Origin: a virus
Reading direction: 5' to 3' (one strand)
DNA length: 64,000 nt
IMG/VR virus record: IMGVR_UViG_3300043410_001256
Coordinates: 1-64,000 of that record
Shown here: positions 42,799 to 52,111 of the stretch, piece by piece
Layout: each line of letters opens with the position of its first letter
Numbering within the stretch: the stretch's first letter is position 1
Position numbers and translations under genes: made by a program
Notes under the pieces: generated by a model
Seen by the model: only the letters and a program-made list of their open reading frames with translations
What the model was told of the DNA's origin: nothing
The model's database searches: none

Positions 42799-44527
42799 TT
42801 TCTTTTGTAACAGTCAACACATTGCTAACACGACTAGTTAACTCATCCTTGTGACTTACCAACCAAACACTCTTGTTTCTATCACGTGACATCTTCTTGA
42901 GAATAGCCAAGGCTGCTTCAACACCTGAACTGTCCATGCCTGAGTCTACAACTTCGTCAATGAACAGCAGGTTAATAGGTTGATACAGACTTTCCCACAC
43001 ATCACGGAAGCTCCAGCTCAGTGACAGGATAAGTCTATTACGTTCTCCACGTGACAAGTTATCAAAGTCTAGTTCACGTCCTAGCTCAGTGATGTTAACA
43101 GTTAAGTCGTTTTGGAATACCACTGTGTGTGGCAAGCCAATCTTGTCAAGGTAGTAACTTAGTCGTTGATTTAGATAAGTTAAGTTTTGATCAATGATGC
43201 GTTTGCGAACAAAGCTGTCTTTGCTGGTAAGCAGTTTGTGTAAAAAGTCTTGATGATCCAGCAGGTTGGTTAACCTGTTCATTTCATCATAATCAATTTC
43301 TTCCAGCGCCTGCTTTTCCATTTCTACAATTTGATCAGAGTATGGATCTGCTTCTTCCTGTTTAGCAGTAATCTGTCCAAGTATGGCACCCAGACTGGCA
43401 CGATGCTCAAATGCATCTGCTTCACGCTCATAGAATGTTTTAGGAACTTCGCCCAGCTCACCTAGTTCTGCTAGTGCAGTGGTGTTCTCCATGTACTGTG
43501 TGTTTGCACTCAGCGCATTCAGTGCGGCTTCCTGCATTTCTGTTTTTTTAGTAGCAAGCAACTGCTCATGATTGTTGTCGTGTAGTTCTTGTCCACAAGC
43601 ATGACACTTGTGATCTTCCAAGCTGGCAATTTCTGCTTTGAGCTTTTCCACCACACGATTTTCACGAGCTTCATCGCGCTCGTTCTGTACAATATATTTT
43701 TTAAGTTGATCAATGGCTTGCTTTTTAACAAAGTATTCTGCAAGCTGTTGATGTGCAACCAGTTCTGCTTCAATGTCAATTTTGTCCAGCTCTGCGTAGC
43801 CTACAGCAAGTTTTTCTAGATCTTCCTGCTTCTTGGTCTGCCACAGAGTTTGTCTGCGACGTAGATTAGCAATCTGATCTTCCATGCGCTTGTTGGCATC
43901 CTGCACAGCCTTGATGCGATATTCCTCTTTGGTAATTGCATCTTTGGTAGCCTTCATTTGCTCTTTGAGAGCTTCGGCTTTTTCTGATAGCTGTGTAACG
44001 CCCAACAACTGTTCAATCATCACACGTTGTTCTGCGGCTTTCAAGCTCAAGAACGGCTCTGTGTAGGTGTTCAATGCAACCACGTGCTTGAACATTTCGT
44101 GACTCATGCCCAATAGCTGTTCAATGGCATGTTGTGTTTCTCTTGAGTCGCCTTGTGCTTCGTCTTTTTGTTCTTGCTCTACATCACCCACAAAGAATTT
44201 CAGTGTGTTGGGTTTACGCCCACGCTCAATCTTGTAGCTGACTCCGTCTTTGTCAAACTCAATGGTAACCATCATAGCTTTACCATTGGTTTTGTTAATT
44301 AGGTTTTCCTTGCGAATGCGTGTGAGTGCTTCGCCGTACAGCGCATAACTCAGTGCATTGATGATTGTGGTCTTGCCTGTGCCATTACGTGCGCCTGTGT
44401 CGTCCCCGCCTAGGTCTAGGTTTTGCCCCAACACCAGTGTAAGATCACTGCGATCAAATCGAATGGCCTGCGTGGCATTACCCACGCTCATAAAGTTTTT
44501 TACAGTAAGATTTTTAATTATCATCAT
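42758..44527 (-). CDS. 46: Recombination nuclease subunit gp46-like (Rad50/SbcC)
   Basis: A 589-residue SMC-type ATPase (T4 gp46: 560). It has an N-terminal Walker A (RNGTGKTT, about residues 47-54) after KNFMSVGN, long coiled coils, and a central zinc hook CHAC at about 310-320. The ABC signature LSRGERNRLILSLSW and Walker B INLLFIDEVVDSGMD follow near the C-terminus, then LVSHKDEL. With gp47 it resects DNA ends for recombination-dependent replication. It overlaps radical SAM 2 by 14 bp at its start and radical SAM 1 by 41 bp at its end, so it is sandwiched between them in one operon. Confidence 0.95.
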   Translation of the reverse strand: MMIIKNLTVKNFMSVGNATQAIRFDRSDLTLVLGQNLDLGGDDTGARNGTGKTTIINALSYALYGEALTRIRKENLINKTNGKAMMVTIEFDKDGVSYKIERGRKPNTLKFFVGDVEQEQKDEAQGDSRETQHAIEQLLGMSHEMFKHVVALNTYTEPFLSLKAAEQRVMIEQLLGVTQLSEKAEALKEQMKATKDAITKEEYRIKAVQDANKRMEDQIANLRRRQTLWQTKKQEDLEKLAVGYAELDKIDIEAELVAHQQLAEYFVKKQAIDQLKKYIVQNERDEARENRVVEKLKAEIASLEDHKCHACGQELHDNNHEQLLATKKTEMQEAALNALSANTQYMENTTALAELGELGEVPKTFYEREADAFEHRASLGAILGQITAKQEEADPYSDQIVEMEKQALEEIDYDEMNRLTNLLDHQDFLHKLLTSKDSFVRKRIIDQNLTYLNQRLSYYLDKIGLPHTVVFQNDLTVNITELGRELDFDNLSRGERNRLILSLSWSFRDVWESLYQPINLLFIDEVVDSGMDSSGVEAALAILKKMSRDRNKSVWLVSHKDELTSRVSNVLTVTKENGFTSYGTDVDTV

Positions 44528-45401
44528 GGTTGTCTATACTAGCACATGTACCACAGGAATGTAAACATTTCTGGTGAGGATGCTGTTCTAATTCAAGTTT
44601 AATATCTGGCAACTGATCAAAGCTGTGGTACTCACGCCTGTGATTGAAAAAACAGCACGGCGACAACTGACCATTGGCACTTAGATACACACTGGGATCT
44701 GTTAGATGCCTACAGTCTTTTGTGGTTACTGTTCTGTCAGGTTGTTTGTACTTGTTGGTCTTTTGATCTTTGCTCCAAGGCTTTATTTCAATTGTTTGTC
44801 CTGTTTGATAGTGTTTTGCCACATCGGGATATCTAACATTTCTAACTATTTCAAAACGTTTGAATCCCAACTGCTGACTCAGTGCTATGCATCGAGTTAT
44901 TTCTGTTTGGTTGTGCTCAAACGGTATAAACTGCCATACCGCTTGTCCGCCTTGATCAATAAACGCAGTGGCATTGTCGATAACCTTTTGCCATGCTGTG
45001 CCTTGGCGATATATTTCATGTGTTCCTGCTAGTCCGTCTAGTGTAAACCAGACTTCGTGCCTAATAGGAGCGAGCAGTTCAGCAAGATCACGCCACCAGT
45101 CTTGATTGCGTAAACTGCCATTGGTATGAATGTTCACGTGCCCAACACGAGACACAGCGATTTCGATATGTTCAAGAGAATCCGGCGAAGCCAGTGCATC
45201 ACCGTATGTGCCACAAAATTGTATAGTAGACAAGTTAGGAAACATGTCCAGCACTTCTTTGAATCGATTGATATCTAAATCCTGTTCTACAAAGTTATCT
45301 CTTAATCCATAGCCACCGTTGTTCCTGCCACAAGAGGGACACCAGGCATTGCACCGAGTAGTATTTTCTACTTGTAACCAGGTGATATCACTGGCCTGCA
45401 T
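44514..45401 (-). CDS. Radical SAM protein 2 with SPASM-like C-terminus
   Basis: A 295-residue protein. ENTTRCNAWCPSCGRN (about residues 12-27) holds CX3CX2C. IQFCGTYGDALASPD and NIHTNGSLRNQDWW follow, then FTLDGLAGTHEIYRQGTAW, parallel to SIDGMASTNDIYRRGVMW in protein 1, and FEHNQTEITRC parallel to FEHNQHHVDHC. The C-terminus has DCRHLTDPSVYLSANGQLSP, CCFFNHR and KCLHSCGTC. The two proteins thus come from one duplication. Its ATG shares one base with the gp47 stop and its end overlaps gp46 by 14 bp, which is very tight coupling to both nuclease subunits. Confidence 0.85.
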   Translation of the reverse strand: MQASDITWLQVENTTRCNAWCPSCGRNNGGYGLRDNFVEQDLDINRFKEVLDMFPNLSTIQFCGTYGDALASPDSLEHIEIAVSRVGHVNIHTNGSLRNQDWWRDLAELLAPIRHEVWFTLDGLAGTHEIYRQGTAWQKVIDNATAFIDQGGQAVWQFIPFEHNQTEITRCIALSQQLGFKRFEIVRNVRYPDVAKHYQTGQTIEIKPWSKDQKTNKYKQPDRTVTTKDCRHLTDPSVYLSANGQLSPCCFFNHRREYHSFDQLPDIKLELEQHPHQKCLHSCGTCASIDNHDDN

Positions 45402-46414
45402 TAACAGTTCCTGTAGATGTCTAACAGTAGTTTTGGATCGTAGTGTTCGCTGGAAATAGCATTGATTTGATTTTGTACTATGGTATCAATGCTTTCAAAT
45501 TTGATTTCGCCTGTGGCATCTGCTGTGACTTCAACATCCTTCTTGGGGATTAAACTAAGCTCACGCAGTTTGTAAGTATCAATGAATGTTTCTTTAATGA
45601 AGTTTGCTTCTTCGTAGCTGAGATCAATGTCAATGTTGATCCTGGCATGCATCTTGGGCTTGAAGATTTTGTCTGCATTGTTCACCACACTACTCAAACT
45701 CAGCACACGATATGTAGGTTGGTCGGGCCAGGCGTGGTAAACAGGGTCTTGACCCCATTCAATAATAGTCAGTCCACGTTCTTCGTCGCCATCATCGGCG
45801 TAGTTGTGTGGAAACGCATTACCAATATAGGTAATGTTGTTGGCGCTTTGACGCTTGTGAAAATGACCAGTAAACACCTGCTCAAAGCCCAAGAAGTCCT
45901 CACGCCTGGCCTCACCCACATCCGGCATTTGAACCATGGCATTCATATAATAGCCAGGCAGTTCAAAGTGCCCAAAACAATACTTGCCTTTTTTCTTTAA
46001 TAGCTTTTTGTGGTCGTCGCCCACAAGCCATGGAGCGATAACAACATCGCCGTCGCTAAACCAATCATTGCAAATATGCACGTTTGGTAAGTGACGTGCC
46101 CATTCCACGCTTTGTACATCGCGCTTGTCTCTATAGTATAGATCGTGATTACCAGGAATGAAGTAAACAGCTTCAAAGTTGTCATTCATATGCTCCAGTG
46201 CTTTGAGACTGTAGTTTAGAGTGAGAATGTTTAGTGCGGCTCGATTGTTGTGCCAGTCACCAAGGAACAGGCACGTTTCGCACCCTTCCTCTTTGGCTTT
46301 GGCAACTGCCCATTTAACAAACGATAAACAGTCCTCGTTGTGAGTGATACTGTTGCTTTTTAAGCCAAAATGAATATCGGTGAAGACCGCAGCCTTCTTG
46401 AATAGGTTAGACAT
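45401..46414 (-). CDS. 47: Recombination nuclease subunit gp47-like (Mre11/SbcD)
   Basis: A 337-residue calcineurin-like phosphoesterase (T4 gp47: 339). Metal ligands are in FTDIHFGLK (Asp13, His15), FLGDWHNN (Asp about 52), IPGNHDLYY (about 86) and FTGHFHKR (about 182). The C-terminal part interacts with gp46 in the family. It is the 3'-5' exonuclease/endonuclease half of the T4 recombination nuclease. SD AGGA is 4 bases before the ATG. It begins the 47-rSAM2-46-rSAM1 gene run and lies 50 bp after gp55. Confidence 0.94.
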   Translation of the reverse strand: MSNLFKKAAVFTDIHFGLKSNSITHNEDCLSFVKWAVAKAKEEGCETCLFLGDWHNNRAALNILTLNYSLKALEHMNDNFEAVYFIPGNHDLYYRDKRDVQSVEWARHLPNVHICNDWFSDGDVVIAPWLVGDDHKKLLKKKGKYCFGHFELPGYYMNAMVQMPDVGEARREDFLGFEQVFTGHFHKRQSANNITYIGNAFPHNYADDGDEERGLTIIEWGQDPVYHAWPDQPTYRVLSLSSVVNNADKIFKPKMHARINIDIDLSYEEANFIKETFIDTYKLRELSLIPKKDVEVTADATGEIKFESIDTIVQNQINAISSEHYDPKLLLDIYRNC

Positions 46415-46464
46415 AGCATCCTAGTATAGACAGTTGTAATGACAAAAGCAAGAGATTTGATAAT

Positions 46465-47343
46465 CTACTCTTCGTGCATACCAGAACCACTGTTGGCCAT
46501 TTGTCTGGTGTAACTTGGGTTCAGGTTGTTCATTTGTAAAATGTCGTCTCTTAGGTTTTGGTTGCGTTTTTCAATATTAAGCACACGAGTAAAGCTATTG
46601 GTAATAGCCGCAGTGTAATACGCAAAAGGATTCTGTGACTTGCTTTCATCGAACTGTAATCCAATCTGACTTAACTGTAGCAGAGCCTGTGAGCGCATTT
46701 CGTCATTGTAGGTGTAACCACGCCAGTTACTACGGGTAGCATAACGTTCACACAGCTTCATAAACATGTGTGCCAGCTTGTTGGTCATTGCTCCATGCTC
46801 ACGACTGTAGTGCCCAGTCTCTGGATCGCCCTTCCAATGACTGATACCCACTGTGGTTGGCTCTAACTCGCCTTCTTCGTTTTTAACAAACTTCACGTGT
46901 TTGAAAGGAGGAAAATTAACTTTGACAAATTTAGTTGGCTTGACAACTTCTTCATCGTATTCGGTGTCAACAGACTCGTCTTCGTCTACAGGTTCGGATT
47001 TACTACGCTTTTTTGCAACTTTAACTTCTTCTTGCAGTGGCACATGTTCCCAGGTCATCACACGAAAAACAACATCTTCCTCGGGAATTTTAGTATGCTT
47101 GGGGGTAACTTCTTCTAATTTTACTTTCACACCATTGGCAATGGACTCTTCGTAGGCCAGTTTGCCCAGTCGCTCAGCACGATTTTTTCTAGCCTGCAGG
47201 ATGTCTTTTTTGGTTATTTTCTTGTTGTCAGAAATAATCATGTCGTAATCGGCATCACCAGGCGTCATAAACCAGCAGTAGGTGTTCTTGCTCTTGTGTA
47301 TTTCTTTTAATATGTCTTTGTTATTCAGATAGTTGTGTTTCAT
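46465..47343 (-). CDS. 55: Late transcription sigma factor gp55-like
   Basis: The start is placed at the ATG at 47343 (292 residues, SD-like AAGGA upstream). A longer open frame back to 47403 could only start at TTG and adds a hydrophobic stretch across the divergent promoter. The C-terminal 130 residues resemble T4 gp55: KLAHMFMKLCERYATRSNWR, YTYNDEMRSQALLQL, then SQNPFAYYTAAITNSFTRVL and NIEKRNQNLRD, a sigma region 2-type fold that melts TATAAATA promoters. The central part (about 115-150) is acidic and linker-like. T4 gp55 has 185 residues, so there is an added N-terminal half. It would activate the late promoters in this window. Confidence 0.9.
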   Translation of the reverse strand: MKHNYLNNKDILKEIHKSKNTYCWFMTPGDADYDMIISDNKKITKKDILQARKNRAERLGKLAYEESIANGVKVKLEEVTPKHTKIPEEDVVFRVMTWEHVPLQEEVKVAKKRSKSEPVDEDESVDTEYDEEVVKPTKFVKVNFPPFKHVKFVKNEEGELEPTTVGISHWKGDPETGHYSREHGAMTNKLAHMFMKLCERYATRSNWRGYTYNDEMRSQALLQLSQIGLQFDESKSQNPFAYYTAAITNSFTRVLNIEKRNQNLRDDILQMNNLNPSYTRQMANSGSGMHEE

Positions 47344-47366
47344 TTGTAATAAAATCCTTATAAAAC

Positions 47367-47391
47367 TACCTGTTATTTTAACAGGTAAATA
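47367..47391 (+). promoter_or_regulatory. Hairpin/late-promoter element A
   Basis: TACCTGTTA (47367-47375), TTT loop, TAACAGGTA (47379-47387), then AATA. The 3' arm runs into GGTAAATA (47384-47391), a late-promoter-like octamer 26 bases before ATG 47418. Same length and layout as element B at 54691. Confidence 0.65.
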
Positions 47392-47417
47392 GTAGAAAAG
47401 CAAGAGGCTAACACATT

Positions 47418-48206
47418 ATGTCAACAAGCAGATTAAATGGGGCTTTACCCGGAGGGTTGCCAGCACGTTCAGACCTGTCAAACACTCGTCTTAACATGTT
47501 TAGATTTGGAGCCTTGGAAAATCTAGACGATGGAAGAAATACAAAACTGGACGCTACCAAAGATTGGCGAGTGCGTATCAGCTTGCCCCCAAGCTCTAAT
47601 TTTGCTTTTAGGAGCGGTGTTTTTCCTAGCATCGTCTATCCTTTGATAAGTCAAAGCGGTAAAAGTACAGGCACAGATGGAGTTGTATTTCCACACACGC
47701 CTACTGTTACTATGCAACATAACGCAAGGTATCAAGAGCAAGCTCTGACACACAGCAACTATAAGAATTATTTCTATGAAGGCAGCGATGTAGCACCAAT
47801 TACCATTACAGGACTATTTACCTGTCAAAATGGTGCCGAGGCACTTTATCTAATGGCCAGTTTGCAATTCCTTCGTGCTTGTACAAAAATGTATTTTGGT
47901 AAAGGTGATCCAAAAGCAGGCACACCGCCAACTCTGGTTAGACTAAGCGGATACGGAGACCATTATTTGCCATCTATCACAGGCGTGGTAACACAGGTGT
48001 CACACACCATGCCCGATGATTGTGATTACATCAAGTACAGTTATAAAGACAATGAGGAGTATGGCTGGATGCCAACTTCTAGTACATTAACTGTAACCAT
48101 ACAGCCAGTACTAAGCAGACAGCGTCAAGCTGAAGAAATGAAGTTGGATGATTATGTACGTGGACTACTGGTCAAAGACAGTAGCAACCGAGGAGGTATC
48201 ATTTAA
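47418..48206 (+). CDS. Baseplate tail-tube initiator (gp48/gp54-like)
   Basis: A 262-residue protein with WRVRISLPPSSNF near residue 50, VFPHTPTVTMQHNARYQEQA near 95, SDVAPITITGLFTCQNGAEA near 125 and a C-terminal STLTVTIQPVLSRQRQAEEM. The pattern fits the tube-fold proteins that cap the baseplate hub and nucleate the tail tube, the role of gp48 and gp54 in T4. The assignment rests on these patterns and on position directly before gp53 and the hub. The stop and the gp53 start overlap as TAATG. It is first in the baseplate operon behind hairpin/promoter element A. Confidence 0.72.
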   Translation: MSTSRLNGALPGGLPARSDLSNTRLNMFRFGALENLDDGRNTKLDATKDWRVRISLPPSSNFAFRSGVFPSIVYPLISQSGKSTGTDGVVFPHTPTVTMQHNARYQEQALTHSNYKNYFYEGSDVAPITITGLFTCQNGAEALYLMASLQFLRACTKMYFGKGDPKAGTPPTLVRLSGYGDHYLPSITGVVTQVSHTMPDDCDYIKYSYKDNEEYGWMPTSSTLTVTIQPVLSRQRQAEEMKLDDYVRGLLVKDSSNRGGII

Positions 48207-48505
48207 TGGCAACTTATGCTAAAACAAGTCCATACTATGGTACACCAGTCTATGGTACATTTTTAGACGTACAAAAAAAGCGTACTATACCTTTTAGAAA
48301 AGACGACACGGTGTATGTAATAGAACGAGCTTATCAATATAGGCCTGACCTACTAGCATACGACTTATATGGTGATGCAGGACTATGGTGGGTGTTTGCC
48401 GCACGTAATCCTAATGTAATACAAGACCCTATTGGGGACTTCCTGTCAGGCGTTACCATACGCTTGCCTAAGCAACGGGATTTGGTTGCCGCATTGGGAC
48501 TGTAA
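48206..48505 (+). CDS. 53: Baseplate wedge gp53-like (LysM-type adaptor)
   Basis: A 99-residue protein with RKDDTVYVIERAYQYRPDLL, then AYDLYGDAGLWWVFAARNPN and DPIGDFLSGVTIRLPK, which is the LysM-like C-terminal domain of gp53 proteins (T4: 196 residues). The N-terminal half of T4 gp53 is missing. In simple contractile tails a LysM adaptor of about this size links the hub to the wedge. Start ATG overlaps the preceding stop by one base; the hub gene starts 4 bp downstream. Confidence 0.85.
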   Translation: MATYAKTSPYYGTPVYGTFLDVQKKRTIPFRKDDTVYVIERAYQYRPDLLAYDLYGDAGLWWVFAARNPNVIQDPIGDFLSGVTIRLPKQRDLVAALGL

Positions 48506-48508
48506 TCA

Positions 48509-51500
48509 ATGCCTAACACTACCCTCAACGGCCAGTCAGTACAAGTTGGCAAAGATCTTCAATCAACAAAAGACGCGGCCATACTACAAGCCAAGGTTAG
48601 AGCACTTCAAACGATCTACGGTAATACATTCACTGATGTGCAGGCCGGTTTGCTTCTTGTAAATGAATTCACTGAACCAGAACTAACCATAACACAAAGC
48701 CCAGACGGAACCTGGACTGTAGGTGTGTCTCTTAGTGTTGAAGATGTTGAAGTACCAGCCGACTGGGCGCCTGGGGCAATAATAGATTATAAAACAGGCA
48801 AACTAGCAAACTTGTCTGACGTCAAGGTTTCTGACGTTACCTTGTCTGAAATCAAAGATTCTCAGGCTGTGACACCAGAGAAGGCTGTGACTACTTTAGT
48901 TGCAGACGGATTCTCAATTGAATCTTACCGACAGCAAATTGCCAGTGAACAAGAAGCACAACGACTAAAAGTTGAAGCTGACAGAACACTAGCAGGGATG
49001 GAAGACGCCAAGCGATCAGCTGTGTTGTCAATCTATCTTAAAAATAATTATTTCACTGACGAACATGTTCCTAATATTGTCAAGGTTGAAGAAAAAGACG
49101 GCAAGGTTATAGTATACGAAGGTAACGGAGCATCACGTGAACTAAGACAAGATGATCTTGATTTATACGGAACTCTCAGGAATAGCAATCTTGCTCTGTT
49201 TGAACAGCAGGACAATGAACTAAAAGCATTCAAGAACTGGGCCGCGGAAAATAGCAGACTGACCACAGGTCAAATCGACACGCTCACCACATACGATAGT
49301 ATTTTGCGTACTGATCAATATGCTGATTTTCAATCGTATGTTGATTCGTATAAAAATGCCAACAATGGTCTTTTACCTTATTCTAAGCCATATGATCAAC
49401 TTGTTGCAATGCAGGCAGCAAAAGCAAATGCCGAAGCCGAAGCTGCCGCAAGAAAAGTTCGAGATGGCGGAGCCGCTGATGCAGTGGATTCATCTGCACA
49501 AGCCGATGCGTCTACTGTACAAAATTTATCAGCCGAAGAGCGTATTAGAATAAACAACAACGGCAAAAGTCTTGACGACTTGAAAAGAGAAGCAATTGGC
49601 GGAGGAACAGAATACCAAGCTAAACAGGCAGCAGCCGCTGCCGAAATAGCCAGTCGATTAGCGGCACGAGAAGCTGAATCATCAGATGAATCATTCACAC
49701 CAGTCGATGCTATTAAATCAAGTGCAAGCGATCCTAGTGTAGTAACAGATGCTCAAGCAGGAGAAGGGTTTACCAGCTATGTTGTGGACAACCCGCTGGA
49801 TCAATTTTCCAACTATACATATGGCATAGCCTTGCATGTTCTGACAGAAGAAGAACACAAACAACTGTCACAGAACGCGGCAGATTGGAAACCTTCGCAC
49901 ACGCTGATTGCAAGTGCAGGCAGATGGGATGAAAACGTATTCAGCACCAGCCCGCTGGATCAAACAGTTGATGGTGATCCAACTCTGTCAAAAACATTTT
50001 TACGCAGAGAGCCTGGTTGGGAACACAATTTCTTTTTTGACGGACTAAAAGTATCACAAGTTGTTGGGCCTAGTTCTACTAATAGAACAACCAACACCAT
50101 TGACATTGAATTCACTATCATTGAGCCATATGGACTCAGCCTGTTGGACAGACTGTTAAAAACATCAAAGAAACTAAAACAGCCTACATATATGCAGTTG
50201 TGCTATATGTTGCAGATTGATTTCTATGACAGTCAATTTGGCTTATTAATTGAACATAGAAAATACATTCCAATTTCAATCTTTGATATGAAAGTCAAAG
50301 TGTCGGGCAAAGGCAGCGAATATGTGTGTACAGCCGCACCATTCCATCATAGAAGTTTGTTGCAGTCCATGTCAACCACTCCTGCAAACTTTGATGTGTC
50401 GTCGATGACATTGCGAGAGTTTTTTGCAGATACTAATGCCAGTGATACAAATTTAATTAACAACTCTATTGACAATCAACGCAATGAAATTGCAAACTTG
50501 GCCAAGCAACAAAACATTGGCGAAGCAGATGCAGCCGCTAGGATATTAGAACAGAACGGAAGTCTTAAAGACAAGACTTATGAAATCAACAGCTACATTG
50601 CTGGTGTAAACAGTTGGTACGCTAAACTAAAACAACTGAATGTGGTTGATCAAAACAGTATACCTAATTCTATCAAAGTGCGATTCCACGATGAAATTAT
50701 TGCTGGAGAAAAAATGGCACGGCCCAGCGAAGTTGATTCGTCTGCAGGTAGAAGTGCTATGGCCAAGCCAGACATGCCTCGTGACCGTCCAGTGGCAGAT
50801 GAAAAGAAACGTGACAGATGGTCTATCCCAGCTGGTATGGCAATTCCTGAAGTAATCAACATGGTGATGTTATCATCAGATTATATCCGTGGGCAAGTGT
50901 TGGTAGCAAACAAAAATGAAGCTACAACAACATCTAAGAAAGGCATTGTCAAGTGGTGGAAGATTTTGCCTTCGATTTCAATTACAGGATTTGATGCCGT
51001 AATCAATAGATGGACCTACGATGTCACATACTTTGTACTACCTTATTTGGTTTACAATACAAAACATCCTAATCTGCCAAAGCAATCTCCTAAAAAAGCA
51101 GACGTAGTCAAATACTACAAATACTTGTATTCTGGCGAGAACACGTCGATCATTGATTTCCAAATTGACTTTGACATGCTGTACATTACTACTATTTCAG
51201 CATTGAAAGAAGTAAACACAGATGATGATACTCGAGATGCACAGGGCAATGATGCTACCGCAGAACAATCTGGAAAAGACTCTAACGATAGATCTAAAAA
51301 AACTTCAAATACAATTACACCTGTGTCCTTGCTGGTTGTAAGTCAAGACCTTAGCGCAATCACTGGCAAAAAAGTTGATAAAGATCCTGTGTCTGTTGCA
51401 ATTAGTTCCATGAACGACAGCATCTACAGCAGGTCCACAGGAGACATGTTAACACTAACATTAAAAATTATCGGCGATCCTACGCTGATCAAACAAGACG

Positions 51501-52093
51501 ATATATTTTTTAATGTTAACAAGTGGTATGATCCCAACGGACGTACTGCTACATCAGATGGTATAAAAGTAGATCAAGCCTATAGGTCCAATGGCGATAT
51601 TACACTAAACAACAATGCATTGATCATGGATGCTGGCGAAGTTCTAGCATGGATTGATGTTGTACTGCCAACAGACATGGACGATCTTAAAGGTGGCACA
51701 GCTTCGGTAAGCACAGACACAACCACATTCAGTGGTGTATACAGAGTACAAGAAGTAGTAAACGAATTCAAAACTGGTAAGTTTGAACAAACGTTAACAC
51801 TGATTAGATATCAAGAACAAGATATTGATTTTGAAGTCAAGGATGAAGAAAGAGCCGCATTGACTGATGAACAGCTTGCAGAAGAAGAAAGAATACTTGG
51901 CATACTAAACAACACCGGCGGTACTGACTCTAGCGGAGCAGTTACTACCAGCGGATCAACCAGTTCTGGTCAAGCAGTGTCTGCCGACGAAAGTGCTGGA
52001 CCAAAACCTGCAAGTGAAGCACCTGAGATTGTGCCTCTACTTAATTTAGATAGACTACCTCAAAGCGAAGGTAGAATTGATGACTTTGCATAA
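48509..52093 (+). CDS. Baseplate hub protein candidate (gp27-like), 1194 residues
   Basis: Residues 1-430 are charged, Ala/Glu-rich and largely helical, with no known family to me. From about residue 430 comes a tube-like part: VDNPLDQFSNYTYGIALHVL, then PLDQTVDGDPTLSK, TIDIEFTIIEPYGLSLLDRL and a FDMKVKVSGKGSEYVCTAAP strand. Later come SIPAGMAIPEVINMVMLSSD (about 775) and LTLKIIGDPTLIKQDDIFFN (about 970), which are common in hub proteins of contractile tails. Position directly before the gp5 spike supports the hub, on which T4's 391-residue gp27 stands. It is three times that size. The C-terminal 60 residues are Ser/Gly/Glu-rich. Confidence 0.7.
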   Translation: MPNTTLNGQSVQVGKDLQSTKDAAILQAKVRALQTIYGNTFTDVQAGLLLVNEFTEPELTITQSPDGTWTVGVSLSVEDVEVPADWAPGAIIDYKTGKLANLSDVKVSDVTLSEIKDSQAVTPEKAVTTLVADGFSIESYRQQIASEQEAQRLKVEADRTLAGMEDAKRSAVLSIYLKNNYFTDEHVPNIVKVEEKDGKVIVYEGNGASRELRQDDLDLYGTLRNSNLALFEQQDNELKAFKNWAAENSRLTTGQIDTLTTYDSILRTDQYADFQSYVDSYKNANNGLLPYSKPYDQLVAMQAAKANAEAEAAARKVRDGGAADAVDSSAQADASTVQNLSAEERIRINNNGKSLDDLKREAIGGGTEYQAKQAAAAAEIASRLAAREAESSDESFTPVDAIKSSASDPSVVTDAQAGEGFTSYVVDNPLDQFSNYTYGIALHVLTEEEHKQLSQNAADWKPSHTLIASAGRWDENVFSTSPLDQTVDGDPTLSKTFLRREPGWEHNFFFDGLKVSQVVGPSSTNRTTNTIDIEFTIIEPYGLSLLDRLLKTSKKLKQPTYMQLCYMLQIDFYDSQFGLLIEHRKYIPISIFDMKVKVSGKGSEYVCTAAPFHHRSLLQSMSTTPANFDVSSMTLREFFADTNASDTNLINNSIDNQRNEIANLAKQQNIGEADAAARILEQNGSLKDKTYEINSYIAGVNSWYAKLKQLNVVDQNSIPNSIKVRFHDEIIAGEKMARPSEVDSSAGRSAMAKPDMPRDRPVADEKKRDRWSIPAGMAIPEVINMVMLSSDYIRGQVLVANKNEATTTSKKGIVKWWKILPSISITGFDAVINRWTYDVTYFVLPYLVYNTKHPNLPKQSPKKADVVKYYKYLYSGENTSIIDFQIDFDMLYITTISALKEVNTDDDTRDAQGNDATAEQSGKDSNDRSKKTSNTITPVSLLVVSQDLSAITGKKVDKDPVSVAISSMNDSIYSRSTGDMLTLTLKIIGDPTLIKQDDIFFNVNKWYDPNGRTATSDGIKVDQAYRSNGDITLNNNALIMDAGEVLAWIDVVLPTDMDDLKGGTASVSTDTTTFSGVYRVQEVVNEFKTGKFEQTLTLIRYQEQDIDFEVKDEERAALTDEQLAEEERILGILNNTGGTDSSGAVTTSGSTSSGQAVSADESAGPKPASEAPEIVPLLNLDRLPQSEGRIDDFA

Positions 52094-52111
52094 TCAACTA
52101 GGGACATATCA

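Noticed and set aside
41866-45401. QueE-type radical SAM for 7-deazaguanine DNA modification
   Set aside because: Both proteins have CX3CX2C plus a SPASM-like C-terminus and about 300 residues, whereas QueE is shorter with a different cysteine spacing, and no queC, queD or folE is nearby.
47344-47403. N-terminal extension of gp55 starting at 47403
   Set aside because: It would begin with TTG, has no ribosome-binding site, and would cover the hairpin/promoter element of the divergent baseplate operon. The ATG at 47343 is better.
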